NCBI GenBank assembly: GCA_017483735.1
Contig: JAFUVF010000062.1
Location: 1-42,500 of the forward strand
Source of the DNA: Lachnospiraceae bacterium
Lineage (GTDB): Bacteria; Bacillota; Clostridia; Lachnospirales; Lachnospiraceae
Length of the DNA: 42,500 bases
Direction: 5' to 3'
The translations under genes were made by a program, and so were the position numbers. Each line of letters begins with the position of its first letter. Within the stretch, counting starts at the first letter, position 1. The notes under the pieces were generated by a model, which saw only the letters and a program-made list of their open reading frames with translations, was not told the DNA's origin and made no database searches. Below are positions 29,123-37,439 of this stretch, piece after piece.

Positions 29123-30735
29123 TGAGATATGTGCTTAACGCTTCGGAGATGAAGCGTGCGGATGAAAATACAATAGAAAAAATCGGAATTTCAGGGGCTG
29201 TCCTTATGGAAAGGGCGGCTCTTGCGCTTCTGCGGGCAATACAGGGGATTGACAAAAAGCTTCATCCCGTAAAAAACGCACTTATAGCCGTTGGTGTAGG
29301 CAATAACGGCGGAGACGGGCTTGCGCTTGCAAGGCTTTTATTAGATAGCGGAGTATGTGTTGATGTCCTGATAATCGGAGATGAAAATAAGGCCACGCCA
29401 CAATGGAGGGAAGAGAGAAAAATCCTTGAAAGCGTGCGGCAAAATATAAAAAGCGGGCTCGACGCTTCGGATAAGGAAAAATACGGAAATATAAACATTT
29501 TAAAATGTGATGAAAACGCTCTTTTGGCGCTTAAAGAAAAGCGTTATGACCTTATAGCGGATGCCATATTCGGAGTGGGGCTTAAAAGGGACGTGGAAGG
29601 ATTATACGAAAAGCTTATTGAGTGTTTAAATCTTATGCAGGGAACCAAGCTTTCCGTGGACATTCCAAGCGGCGTGAGCGCAGATGACGGAAGCATCAAA
29701 AACTGCGCATTTAAGGCGGATATGACAGTTACCTTCGGCTTCCTAAAGAGGGGACTTTTGATGTATCCCGGGTGTCTCTGTACGGGAGAGGTCATAGCTG
29801 CGGATGTGGGGATAAATGAGTATGCCTTCTGCGGTGACTTCCCTGAGATGTTTATGCTTGATGGAGAGATAAGGGAAATAATGCCGTACAGGCGTCCCGA
29901 CGGGCACAAGGGGACCTTCGGGAAGGTGCTCTTAATAGCAGGCAGCAAAAATATGGCGGGAGCGGCAGTGCTTTCCGCAAGGGCAGTGCTTCAAAGCGGC
30001 GCAGGAATGGTAAAGGTATTATCCTGTGAGGAAAACAGGGTAATTATGCAGACGGCGGTGCCGGAAGCCATGTTTGGCACATATGATGAGCTTGAAGCTG
30101 CGCTCAAATGGGCGGATGTAATAGCGATTGGCTGCGGTATACAAAAAGGGGATGAAGCCGGAAAAATCCTGTATGATGCGATAAACAAATCAAGGCTCCC
30201 AATCGTCATAGATGCGGACGGACTCAATATTTTGTCGTCTGACGAAGAGATTTTTGAAGCTCTGTCGGAGGAGGGGAAAAGAGGAAGAGGTATCATACTT
30301 ACGCCTCATATTGCGGAGCTAAAAAGGCTTGTAAAATACAATGACGATTTCAAAACGGACAATGAGCTTATAGCTGCGGCAGGGGCGCTTTCAAGAGAAT
30401 TAAACGCCGTAGTCGTCGCAAAGAATGCAAGAAGCTATGTGGTAAAGGACAAGGAGCCTGTATGCATATCCGTCAGGGGAAATAATGCGGCAGCCACGGC
30501 AGGAAGCGGAGATGTGCTCGCAGGCTGTGTGGCGGGAATATTTGCGCAGATTATAGGCGGAGCGGATATAAGAGGAGGAAGCTTCTCGTATCTGGCTGCA
30601 TGTATCGGTGTGAATGTCCACGGAGAGGCGGTAAAGAGGGCTTCACTTATAAAGGGGGATTATGCCGTAACCGCAAAGGATATAGCGGAGAATATCGGGG
30701 TGGTACAGGAGAATAATTATGAAAATAAGGCTTGA
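29122..30735 (+). CDS. nnr: Bifunctional NAD(P)H-hydrate epimerase/ADP-dependent dehydratase
   Basis: The 537-residue enzyme repairs damaged NAD(P)HX in the cytoplasm. The N-terminal YjeF domain (about 1-215) epimerises R- and S-NAD(P)HX: MKRADENTIEKIGISGAVLM, then GVGNNGGDGLALARLLLDSG and AIFGVGLKRDVEGLY. The C-terminal ribokinase-like domain (about 225-530) dehydrates the S form using ADP: HKGTFGKVLLIAGSKNMAGA, VIDADGLNIL, ILTPHIAELKRL and the catalytic AAATAGSGDVLAGCVAG. Length is normal for the fused form. It shares overlaps with both neighbours, so it is translated within a longer transcript that continues into the sugar importer genes. Confidence 0.93.
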   Translation: MRYVLNASEMKRADENTIEKIGISGAVLMERAALALLRAIQGIDKKLHPVKNALIAVGVGNNGGDGLALARLLLDSGVCVDVLIIGDENKATPQWREERKILESVRQNIKSGLDASDKEKYGNINILKCDENALLALKEKRYDLIADAIFGVGLKRDVEGLYEKLIECLNLMQGTKLSVDIPSGVSADDGSIKNCAFKADMTVTFGFLKRGLLMYPGCLCTGEVIAADVGINEYAFCGDFPEMFMLDGEIREIMPYRRPDGHKGTFGKVLLIAGSKNMAGAAVLSARAVLQSGAGMVKVLSCEENRVIMQTAVPEAMFGTYDELEAALKWADVIAIGCGIQKGDEAGKILYDAINKSRLPIVIDADGLNILSSDEEIFEALSEEGKRGRGIILTPHIAELKRLVKYNDDFKTDNELIAAAGALSRELNAVVVAKNARSYVVKDKEPVCISVRGNNAAATAGSGDVLAGCVAGIFAQIIGGADIRGGSFSYLAACIGVNVHGEAVKRASLIKGDYAVTAKDIAENIGVVQENNYENKA

Positions 30736-31819
30736 ACATCTCACAAAGAGATTTCCTAATCGCAACAAAAAGATAAAGACAGAGGTGGTTGCGGTAAATG
30801 ATTTTGATATTGAGATACCGGACGGGAAGCTCATAGGACTTTTGGGACCGTCAGGGTGCGGCAAGTCCACGGCGCTCAACTTAATCTGCGGATTGGAGGC
30901 ACCGTCCGAGGGGCGCATCTATTTCGGAGATGAGGATGTGACGGACATTCCTCCGGAGAAGAGGGGTGTCGGACTGGTATTCCAGAATTATGCGCTGTAT
31001 CCGCATCTTACCGTAAGGGAGAATATTATTTTCCCGCTTCAGAACCTGAAAGGGGATAAAAAGCTTACAAAGGATGAAATGAACAGAAAAGCTGAGGAAG
31101 CGGCGAGGCTTGTGCAGATAGAAAATCTGATGGACAGGCGTCCGGGGGAGATGTCTGGCGGGCAGCAGCAGAGAGTAGCAATCGCAAGAGCTCTTGTTAA
31201 GATGCCGAACGTGCTTCTTTTGGATGAGCCTTTATCCAATCTCGATGCAAGATTGAGATTGCAGACAAGGGAGGAATTGTCACGCATACAGAAGGAAACA
31301 GGCATAACGACCATATTCGTGACCCACGATCAGGAGGAGGCAATGAGTATCTCCGATATGATAGTGGTTATGAAGGACGGAGTGATAAATCAGACCGGGG
31401 AGCCGCAGAAGGTTTATGATGACCCGGTAAATCTATTTGTGGCAAAGTTTCTGGGGACGCCCCCCATAAATGTATTTGAGGGGGAGGTAAGAGATAATAA
31501 GCTTTATGTCGGAGAAAATGATATTCTTGATATAAAGGGAGCAGACGACAAAAAGGTATATGTGGGAATAAGACCGGAGGGCTTTGTGTTAAATCCGGCA
31601 GGAAGGCTTAAATGCAAATTCGTAAGGGTTGAGGTAATGGGACGTGACACAAGTGTCATTGCGACAAATGAGGCATTTTTGGGAGAGAGCATAAGGGCTA
31701 TAATTCCCACCGAGGAAAAGAAGGAACCTGCAGACGGTGTTGTATGCTTTGATGTCAAGCCCTTTAAGGTGCTTATCTTTGACAGAGAGACGGAGGAGAG
31801 GATTTATTTTGAAGCCTGA
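30719..31819 (+). CDS. Sugar-type ABC ATPase (MsmK/UgpC/MalK family)
   Basis: The 366-residue protein has an ATPase domain (1-235) and a C-terminal OB-type regulatory domain (about 240-366, KVYVGIRPEGFVL). Landmarks are Walker A GPSGCGKST, Q-loop LVFQNYALYPHLT, signature [15 protein letters not shown], Walker B VLLLDEPLSNLD and HDQEEAMSISD, which are typical of carbohydrate importers. CAGGAG seven bases before ATG 30719 lies inside the end of the nnr gene. The two permeases and receptor follow with overlapping ends, so this is a complete importer operon. The sugar or glycerophosphodiester substrate is unknown. Confidence 0.9.
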   Translation: MKIRLEHLTKRFPNRNKKIKTEVVAVNDFDIEIPDGKLIGLLGPSGCGKSTALNLICGLEAPSEGRIYFGDEDVTDIPPEKRGVGLVFQNYALYPHLTVRENIIFPLQNLKGDKKLTKDEMNRKAEEAARLVQIENLMDRRPGEMSGGQQQRVAIARALVKMPNVLLLDEPLSNLDARLRLQTREELSRIQKETGITTIFVTHDQEEAMSISDMIVVMKDGVINQTGEPQKVYDDPVNLFVAKFLGTPPINVFEGEVRDNKLYVGENDILDIKGADDKKVYVGIRPEGFVLNPAGRLKCKFVRVEVMGRDTSVIATNEAFLGESIRAIIPTEEKKEPADGVVCFDVKPFKVLIFDRETEERIYFEA

Positions 31820-32711
31820 ATTAAAGAAAAATGTAAGAGCATGGCTGTATCTTCTCCCTGCGGTGGCTTTTCTTGCCGTATTTATGGTGTATCCGCTGAT
31901 TGACGTGGTAATATACTCCATGGAGGAGGGATATAATTTTGCCTCACAGACCTACAGGGGGACGGGATTATATAATTTCAGATTTGTGTTAAGAGACCCG
32001 TATTTCCTTCAGGCGCTCAAAAATACGTTTATCATTGTAATAATTACGGTTCCAATCTCAACAGGTTTGGCGCTTTTGATTGCAGTGGTCTTAAGCTCAA
32101 TAAAGAAATTAAGGGAGCTGTATCAGACGGTGTTCTTTTTGCCGTATGTCACAAACACTCTGGCGGTGGGGCTTGTCTTTATGATACTTTTCAAGAAAAC
32201 GCCCTACTCCGACGGAATGATAAATCTTTTGATAAAGCTTTTCGGAGGAAGCGCAGTTGACTTTATAGACGGCCCATACGCCGCAAAGATGTTTATAATG
32301 TGCTTCTATACGATTTGGGTGGTAATGCCCTTTAAGATACTAATACTTACAAGCGCACTTGCATCGGTAAATGAAATATATTACAAGGCTGCAAGAGTGG
32401 ACGGTACATCGCCCTTCAGGGTGTTTTACAGGATTACCCTGCCTATGATATCGCCCATAATATTTTATCTGATAATTACGGGCTTTATCGGGGCATTCAA
32501 GGCTTATTCGGACGAGGTGGCATTATTCGGAACAAACTTAAATGCGGCGGGGATGAATACCATTGTGGGATATGTGTACGATATGCTCTATGGGGACAGC
32601 GGCGGTTATCCCTCCTATGCGGCAGCGGCGGCGCTCATATTGTTCGCCATTGTCTTTACCATAACAGCGATAAATCTGATGGTAAGTAAGAGTAAGGTTT
32701 ATTATAAATGA
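31809..32711 (+). CDS. Sugar-type ABC permease, MalF/UgpA family
   Basis: The 300-residue protein has six hydrophobic helices starting with RAWLYLLPAVAFLAVFMVYPL. The EAA loop reads YYKAARVDGTSPFRVFYRITLP. TTG 31809 is taken as start because GGAGGAGAGG stands about 8 bases before it and it overlaps the ATPase stop by 11 bases; an in-frame ATG at 31737 lies deep in the ATPase gene without a ribosome site. It pairs with the next permease to form the channel. Confidence 0.88.
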   Translation: MKPELKKNVRAWLYLLPAVAFLAVFMVYPLIDVVIYSMEEGYNFASQTYRGTGLYNFRFVLRDPYFLQALKNTFIIVIITVPISTGLALLIAVVLSSIKKLRELYQTVFFLPYVTNTLAVGLVFMILFKKTPYSDGMINLLIKLFGGSAVDFIDGPYAAKMFIMCFYTIWVVMPFKILILTSALASVNEIYYKAARVDGTSPFRVFYRITLPMISPIIFYLIITGFIGAFKAYSDEVALFGTNLNAAGMNTIVGYVYDMLYGDSGGYPSYAAAAALILFAIVFTITAINLMVSKSKVYYK

Positions 32712-33589
32712 GTAATATAACTATGGAAAATAAAACGATAGACACCCAAAAAATAAAGAGGACGGAACGCATAAAAAAGGCGGTTCTTTATCTGCTTCTT
32801 ACACTGTGGAGCATCATTGTAATATTTCCGTTCTACTGGATGATACTTACCTCGGTTAAAAGCTACAGCGCATACAATTCCGAGTATGTGCCGAAATTCT
32901 ATACGCTCTCTCCGACGTTAAAAAACTATATTGATGCCTTTACGGCAGTGCCGCTTTCGAGATATTTTTTCAATACGTTTATATTCACTGTGGTTACCAC
33001 GGCGATAATGATGGTGGTGGTCGTCCTTTCAGCATTTGCCTTTGCGAGACTTGATTTTAAGGGAAAGGACATAGTCTTTGCGCTGTTCCTGTCGTTGATG
33101 ATGATACCGAATGAGCTCGTAGTCATCACTAATTTTGTGACCATCACTAATCTGGATATGAGAAATTCATATATCGGACTTATACTTCCCTCGGTTACCT
33201 CGGTATTTTATATTTATTTTCTTAAGGAGAATTTTGAACAGATACCGGAGGAATTGTACAAGGCTGCGAAGGTGGACGGCACATCGGATTTCAAATATCT
33301 TCTTAAGGTTATGATACCCATATCACGCCCGACGATTGTGACCATTGCGATATTGAAGGTTATAGAGTGCTGGAACTCATATGTATGGCCGAGATTGATC
33401 ACGGATAAGCAGGAGTATTACCTTGTGTCAAACGGCATACAGGAGATAAGGGAAAACGGCTTCGGAAGAGAGAACATCCCTGCCATGATGGCGGCGGTTG
33501 TGGTCATTTCCGTGCCTCTCATTGTGCTTTTCTTAATCTTCCACAACAAGATTATGGAGGGCGTTTCAAGGGGAGGTACGAAGGGATGA
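32708..33589 (+). CDS. Sugar-type ABC permease, MalG/UgpE family
   Basis: The 293-residue protein has a polar N-terminus of about 25 residues and six hydrophobic helices, with the EAA loop LYKAAKVDGTSDFKYLLKVM followed by IPISRP. It begins on an ATGA overlap with the preceding permease gene and ends with a similar overlap into the receptor gene. It completes the channel of the importer. Typical MalG-type ending NKIMEGVSRGGTKG supports full length. Confidence 0.9.
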   Translation: MSNITMENKTIDTQKIKRTERIKKAVLYLLLTLWSIIVIFPFYWMILTSVKSYSAYNSEYVPKFYTLSPTLKNYIDAFTAVPLSRYFFNTFIFTVVTTAIMMVVVVLSAFAFARLDFKGKDIVFALFLSLMMIPNELVVITNFVTITNLDMRNSYIGLILPSVTSVFYIYFLKENFEQIPEELYKAAKVDGTSDFKYLLKVMIPISRPTIVTIAILKVIECWNSYVWPRLITDKQEYYLVSNGIQEIRENGFGRENIPAMMAAVVVISVPLIVLFLIFHNKIMEGVSRGGTKG

Positions 33590-35205
33590 ATATGATTAAA
33601 AAATCTATAAAAAACGCTTTGTCCGTACTTACCGGCGCATTGCTCATATGTACTCTTAGCGCATGCCACGGGTCAAAGGGCTTAAAGGAATTTGAGATAC
33701 CTGCGGAGTTTGACGAGAGCAAAAATTATGAGATAACCTTCTGGGCAAAAAACGATACAAATGTGAACCAGACGAGGATTTACGAAAAGGCAATCTCTGA
33801 TTTTGAAGCGCTGTATCCGAATATAAAGATAAGCTTACGCCTCTATACGGATTACGGGCGCATATATAATGACGTGATCACAAATATTTCAACGAACACC
33901 ACACCCAATGTCTGCATAACCTATCCGGATCATATAGCAACCTATATGACCGGGATGAATACCGTCGTGCCCATGGATGAGCTTTTGACAGATTCCGATT
34001 ACGGGATGAACGGAAGACTGATAAAGTTCGAGGCGCCTTCTGCAGATGAAATAGTGCCTGAATTTTTGGAGGAGTGCAGGATTGGAGAACATTATTATGC
34101 CCTGCCCTATATGCGTTCCACCGAGGCATGCTATATAAACAAAACCTATGTGGAGAAGCTTGGCTATGAGGTTCCGGATATGCTTACCTGGGATTATATA
34201 TGGGAGGTTTCGGATGCGGCGACAAAGAAGGATAAGGACGGAAATTATCTCATAAACTCCCAGAAGGTAATGATCCCCTTTATCTACAAATCAACCGACA
34301 ATATGATGATACAGATGTTAAAGCAGTATGGCGGAGGATATTCCGACGAAGACGGAAGCATATATATTTTCAACGATACGACCAGGGAGATTTTGAAGGA
34401 GATTTCAAGGCATGTTGATAACGGAGCCTTCTCCACCTTTAAGATATCAAGCTATCCTGCCAATTTCCTGGATGCAGGACAGTGCATTTTTGCCATTGAT
34501 TCCACGGCGGGCTCCACATGGATGGGAAGCAAGGCGCCATTGTCGGATATAAGCGCAGACAAGGTTGTTGAATTTGAGACCGCTGTACGCCCTGTGCCGC
34601 AGTTTGACGTAAATGCGCCCAAGATGATATCTCAGGGTCCCTCAGTCTGCATATTTAACAAAGCCGACAGCGGAGAGGTGCTGGCAAGCTGGCTCTTTAC
34701 ACAGTACCTTCTCACCAACGACGTGCAGATTGCCTATGCGGAGACGGAAGGCTATGTCCCCGTGACCTCAAAGGCTCAGAATTCGGATGAATACAGGGAG
34801 TACCTGGGCATAGAGGAAGAGAGCGGAGTGGAGCATTACGAGATAAAGCTTAAGGCGACCAGGCTTTTGCTTTCAAATATAGACAACACCTTTGTCACTC
34901 CTGTTTTTAACGGCTCGGCTTCCCTTCGTGACGCTGCGGGGCAGATGATTGAGAATGTGACAAAATCGATACGCAGAAAAGAAAAGGTGGATGATGATTA
35001 TTTTGACAAATTATATACGGATATAAAGGCGTTGTACCGTCTTGAGGAGGCGGGGAGCAGAGGCGCAAGCGCAGAAACCTCGAATGCGGAGGATGATCTG
35101 GGCAGGCTTCCTATGGCATCCGTAATGCTCATTGTATCGCTTGTTACGGCGTGGGCGATAATGGGAGGCATTACGCTTTACAAATATCTGTTGAAAAAGC
35201 AATGA
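33586..35205 (+). CDS. Sugar-type ABC receptor lipoprotein with an extra C-terminal membrane anchor
   Basis: The 539-residue protein has a lipobox TLSAC (Cys27) and a family-1 solute-binding domain: YEITFWAKNDTNVNQTRIYEK, AISDFEALYPNIKISL, an YALPYMRSTEACYINKTYVE hinge and WLFTQYLLTNDVQIAYAETEG. About 100 residues longer than usual, it ends with a spacer (SRGASAETSNAEDDLG), LPMAS, a hydrophobic helix of about 22 residues and KYLLKKQ. The tail resembles either a second transmembrane anchor or a degenerate sortase-sorting signal. GGGGAGG nine bases before ATG supports the start. It serves the permeases and ATPase before it; the substrate is not known. Confidence 0.85.
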   Translation: MNMIKKSIKNALSVLTGALLICTLSACHGSKGLKEFEIPAEFDESKNYEITFWAKNDTNVNQTRIYEKAISDFEALYPNIKISLRLYTDYGRIYNDVITNISTNTTPNVCITYPDHIATYMTGMNTVVPMDELLTDSDYGMNGRLIKFEAPSADEIVPEFLEECRIGEHYYALPYMRSTEACYINKTYVEKLGYEVPDMLTWDYIWEVSDAATKKDKDGNYLINSQKVMIPFIYKSTDNMMIQMLKQYGGGYSDEDGSIYIFNDTTREILKEISRHVDNGAFSTFKISSYPANFLDAGQCIFAIDSTAGSTWMGSKAPLSDISADKVVEFETAVRPVPQFDVNAPKMISQGPSVCIFNKADSGEVLASWLFTQYLLTNDVQIAYAETEGYVPVTSKAQNSDEYREYLGIEEESGVEHYEIKLKATRLLLSNIDNTFVTPVFNGSASLRDAAGQMIENVTKSIRRKEKVDDDYFDKLYTDIKALYRLEEAGSRGASAETSNAEDDLGRLPMASVMLIVSLVTAWAIMGGITLYKYLLKKQ

Positions 35206-35219
35206 AAGTTATATATAAT
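35191..35219 (+). promoter_or_regulatory. Strong promoter of the two-repeat lipoprotein gene
   Basis: TTGAAA is 17 bases from a perfect TATAAT. The -35 lies inside the last codons of the receptor gene. Transcription should start near 35226, leaving a leader of about 65 bases. Confidence 0.75.
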
Positions 35220-35224
35220 TAGGT

Positions 35225-35260
35225 GCGTAGCATTTTGGGGTAAGCGTAAATTCCGCTTAC
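35225..35260 (+). promoter_or_regulatory. Leader motif and hairpin before the two-repeat lipoprotein
   Basis: GCGTAGCATTTTGGGG (35225-35240) matches 14 of 16 bases with 26194-26209 and is followed by a perfect 7-bp hairpin GTAAGCG/CGCTTAC (35240-35260). Confidence 0.35.
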
Positions 35261-35291
35261 GACAAGAAGGAAAGCAGGGAAGGGGTTTATT

Positions 35292-36026
35292 ATGAAAAAG
35301 TTACTTGCGTTAATGCTTACGGGAGCAATGGTGCTTTCGATGGCGGCATGCGGAGGAAAGTCGGGAAATGGCGGTTCCGACGTAAAGGGCGAGGGAGTTA
35401 TGACCTATGCCGAGTATATTGCGGCGCCCGTTGATTCTCCGGTTGTTGTGGAGACCTATGTGCAGGCAAAGCAGTCATGGTGGGAGGATAAGGCAACCGT
35501 CTATACTCAGGACAAGGACGGCGCATATTTCCTTTATGACATGGTATGCTCACAGGAGGATTACGACAAGCTTACTCAGGGTACCAAAATAAAGGTTACG
35601 GGATATAAGGCAGAGTGGTCCGGAGAGATTGAGATTGCGGATGCCACCTTTGAGATCGAGGACGGAAATTATGTGGCAGACGCCTTTGATGCCACCTCGA
35701 TTTTGGGGAATGAGGCAGAGCTTTTGAAGCATCAGAACGAATACTTTACCGCAAAGGGACTTACAGTTGAGGCTATCGGGGACGGCAGCAGCGCATATCT
35801 TTACAAGTGGGACGGCTCCGGTCAGGATGGAGATGACCTTTACTTCAATGTTTCTCTTGATGGAAAGACCTACAGCTTTACCGTAGAGAGCTATCTTACC
35901 GATTCTTCCAGCAAGGTATACGGAGATGTAAAGAATTTAAAGGTCGGAGATACCATTGATGTGGAAGGCTATCTGTATTGGTACGAGGGAGTTAATCCCC
36001 ACATAACCTCTGTAACGGTTAAATAA
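35292..36026 (+). CDS. Lipoprotein with two OB-fold-like repeats
   Basis: The 244-residue protein has a lipobox SMAAC (Cys20). Two similar strand-rich units follow, each of about 95 residues. The first has VVVETYVQAKQSWWEDKATVY and GTKIKVTGYKAEWSGE. The second has GLTVEAIGDGSSAYLYKW and GDTIDVEGYLYWYEGVNPH. The recurring xGxxIxVxGYxxxW(Y/S)G pattern suggests OB-type folds as in other Clostridia surface lipoproteins. No enzyme motif is seen. It has its own strong promoter and a terminator after it, so it is a well-expressed single gene. Confidence 0.75.
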   Translation: MKKLLALMLTGAMVLSMAACGGKSGNGGSDVKGEGVMTYAEYIAAPVDSPVVVETYVQAKQSWWEDKATVYTQDKDGAYFLYDMVCSQEDYDKLTQGTKIKVTGYKAEWSGEIEIADATFEIEDGNYVADAFDATSILGNEAELLKHQNEYFTAKGLTVEAIGDGSSAYLYKWDGSGQDGDDLYFNVSLDGKTYSFTVESYLTDSSSKVYGDVKNLKVGDTIDVEGYLYWYEGVNPHITSVTVK

Positions 36027-36064
36027 TTAAGGCAAAACCAAAACACGACAGTGCGATAAATACG

Positions 36065-36094
36065 GCGGTACGGCAATAGCCGTGCCGTCTTTTG
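36065..36094 (+). terminator. Intrinsic terminator after the two-repeat lipoprotein
   Basis: CGGTACGGC (36066-36074) pairs with GCCGTGCCG (36079-36087), one G-T pair, loop AATA, followed by TCTTTT. Confidence 0.85.
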
Positions 36095-36122
36095 ATAAAA
36101 AAGCCGGAAGGGTAATTAACTG

Positions 36123-36926
36123 ATGATAACGGAAGTACGTATATCAAATCTCGATGACCTGATGCCTCTTATTACCGAGCAGGATTACAGAGAGGATCTT
36201 CACAGAAACAGAAGCTCCTATGTATACAGGGGGATGCCGGATACCTCGTTTAAGATGGTAACGAGCCTTACAAGGAACTGCAAGAACCTGCAAAAGAGTC
36301 TGGAGCCTGCCATATTGGAGAATTTTGCCAAATATGCGGTAATTGATGAGCCTACAATAGCGCAGTCCGTGTGGAAGCAGATGATTCTGGGACAGCATTA
36401 CGGACTGCCTACAAGACTGCTTGACTGGACACACTCAGCTCTGGTGGGACTGCACTTTGCAACCTCAGAGGAAAATATGGAGAATATGTCGGCGCATGAC
36501 TGTATGGTGTGGCGCATTGATATGACGGAGATTGTGTCTATACTTCCGAAAAATTATCAGGATTTGGTAAATGCGAAGCGCTCCACAATCTTTTCCGTGG
36601 ATATGCTAAAGGAGGTCACGGGAAACAGCCTTGAAAGGTATGATGCGGATATGGGGGACTCCGCAATGGTAATAATAGAGCCGCCCTCCGTCAATTCGCG
36701 CATCATCAACCAATATTCCTTCTTTGCGGTGGTGCCTATAGAGATAAGCGATGTGGAGAGCTTTCTCGACAAGTATACAAACAATACCGTAAAATATGTA
36801 ATAGATAAAAGGCTCAGATGGAGAGTACGGGATATGCTGGATCAGCTGAACATCAGCGAGAGAATTGTGTATCCGGGACTCGGGGGCTTGTCAAAATGGA
36901 TAGCAAGGCATTATTACGTCAAATAA
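36123..36926 (+). CDS. FRG-domain protein
   Basis: The 267-residue protein carries the FRG domain, named after a Phe/Tyr-Arg-Gly motif, here SYVYRGMPDTSF, followed by the highly conserved GQHYGLPTRLLDWTHSALVGL. FRG proteins are found across bacteria and phages and have no settled biochemical function; some occur near toxin or defence genes. GGAAGGG is a weak ribosome site before ATG 36123. It lies 12 bases before the thioesterase gene and is probably co-transcribed with it and the methyltransferase. Confidence 0.85.
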   Translation: MITEVRISNLDDLMPLITEQDYREDLHRNRSSYVYRGMPDTSFKMVTSLTRNCKNLQKSLEPAILENFAKYAVIDEPTIAQSVWKQMILGQHYGLPTRLLDWTHSALVGLHFATSEENMENMSAHDCMVWRIDMTEIVSILPKNYQDLVNAKRSTIFSVDMLKEVTGNSLERYDADMGDSAMVIIEPPSVNSRIINQYSFFAVVPIEISDVESFLDKYTNNTVKYVIDKRLRWRVRDMLDQLNISERIVYPGLGGLSKWIARHYYVK

Positions 36927-36938
36927 AAGGAGAAGGCT

Positions 36939-37424
36939 ATGACGGATGAAAGACCTAAACGCACAGTGGAATATTCACAGGTGGAGAATCTGCATGTCAT
37001 AAGGCATGAGGACTTAAACGGGACAGGGAGATTATATGGCGGAAGACTGCTATCATGGATAGACGAGACTGCAGCCACCTGCGCCCAGAGACACACAGGA
37101 CTGGAAATAACCACGGCGTCAATAGACAATCTGACCTTCAAACGAGGCGCATATGTGAATGATATAGTTGTGCTTGTGGCGAGAGTAACCTATGTGGGAA
37201 AAACCTCCTGCGAGGTCAGGGTGGATTCCTATGTGGAGGATAACGAAGGCTACAGGCATGTAATAAACCACGCATATCTTACCTATGTCGCAATTACCAG
37301 AGAGGGAAGGGCAATACCCATTCCATACGGACTGGAGCTTACAAAGGAGAATGAAAAGATGGAATGGGAGGGTGCAATCCTACGGAGAGAGAACAGGAAG
37401 AACAGAACAAGCCAGGGATTCTAA
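36939..37424 (+). CDS. Acyl-CoA thioesterase, hotdog fold
   Basis: The 161-residue protein fits the YciA/BFIT-type acyl-CoA thioesterase family: HEDLNGTGRLYGGRLLSWIDE places the catalytic Asp on the central helix, and FKRGAYVNDIVVLVARVTYVG and SYVEDNEGYRHVINHAYLTY are the hotdog strands. It hydrolyses acyl-CoA thioesters in the cytoplasm; chain-length preference is not known. AAAAGGAG eight bases before ATG is strong. A basic tail (RRENRKNRTSQGF) is typical of such proteins. Confidence 0.88.
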   Translation: MTDERPKRTVEYSQVENLHVIRHEDLNGTGRLYGGRLLSWIDETAATCAQRHTGLEITTASIDNLTFKRGAYVNDIVVLVARVTYVGKTSCEVRVDSYVEDNEGYRHVINHAYLTYVAITREGRAIPIPYGLELTKENEKMEWEGAILRRENRKNRTSQGF

Positions 37425-37439
37425 AGGAAAAGCAGGAGT

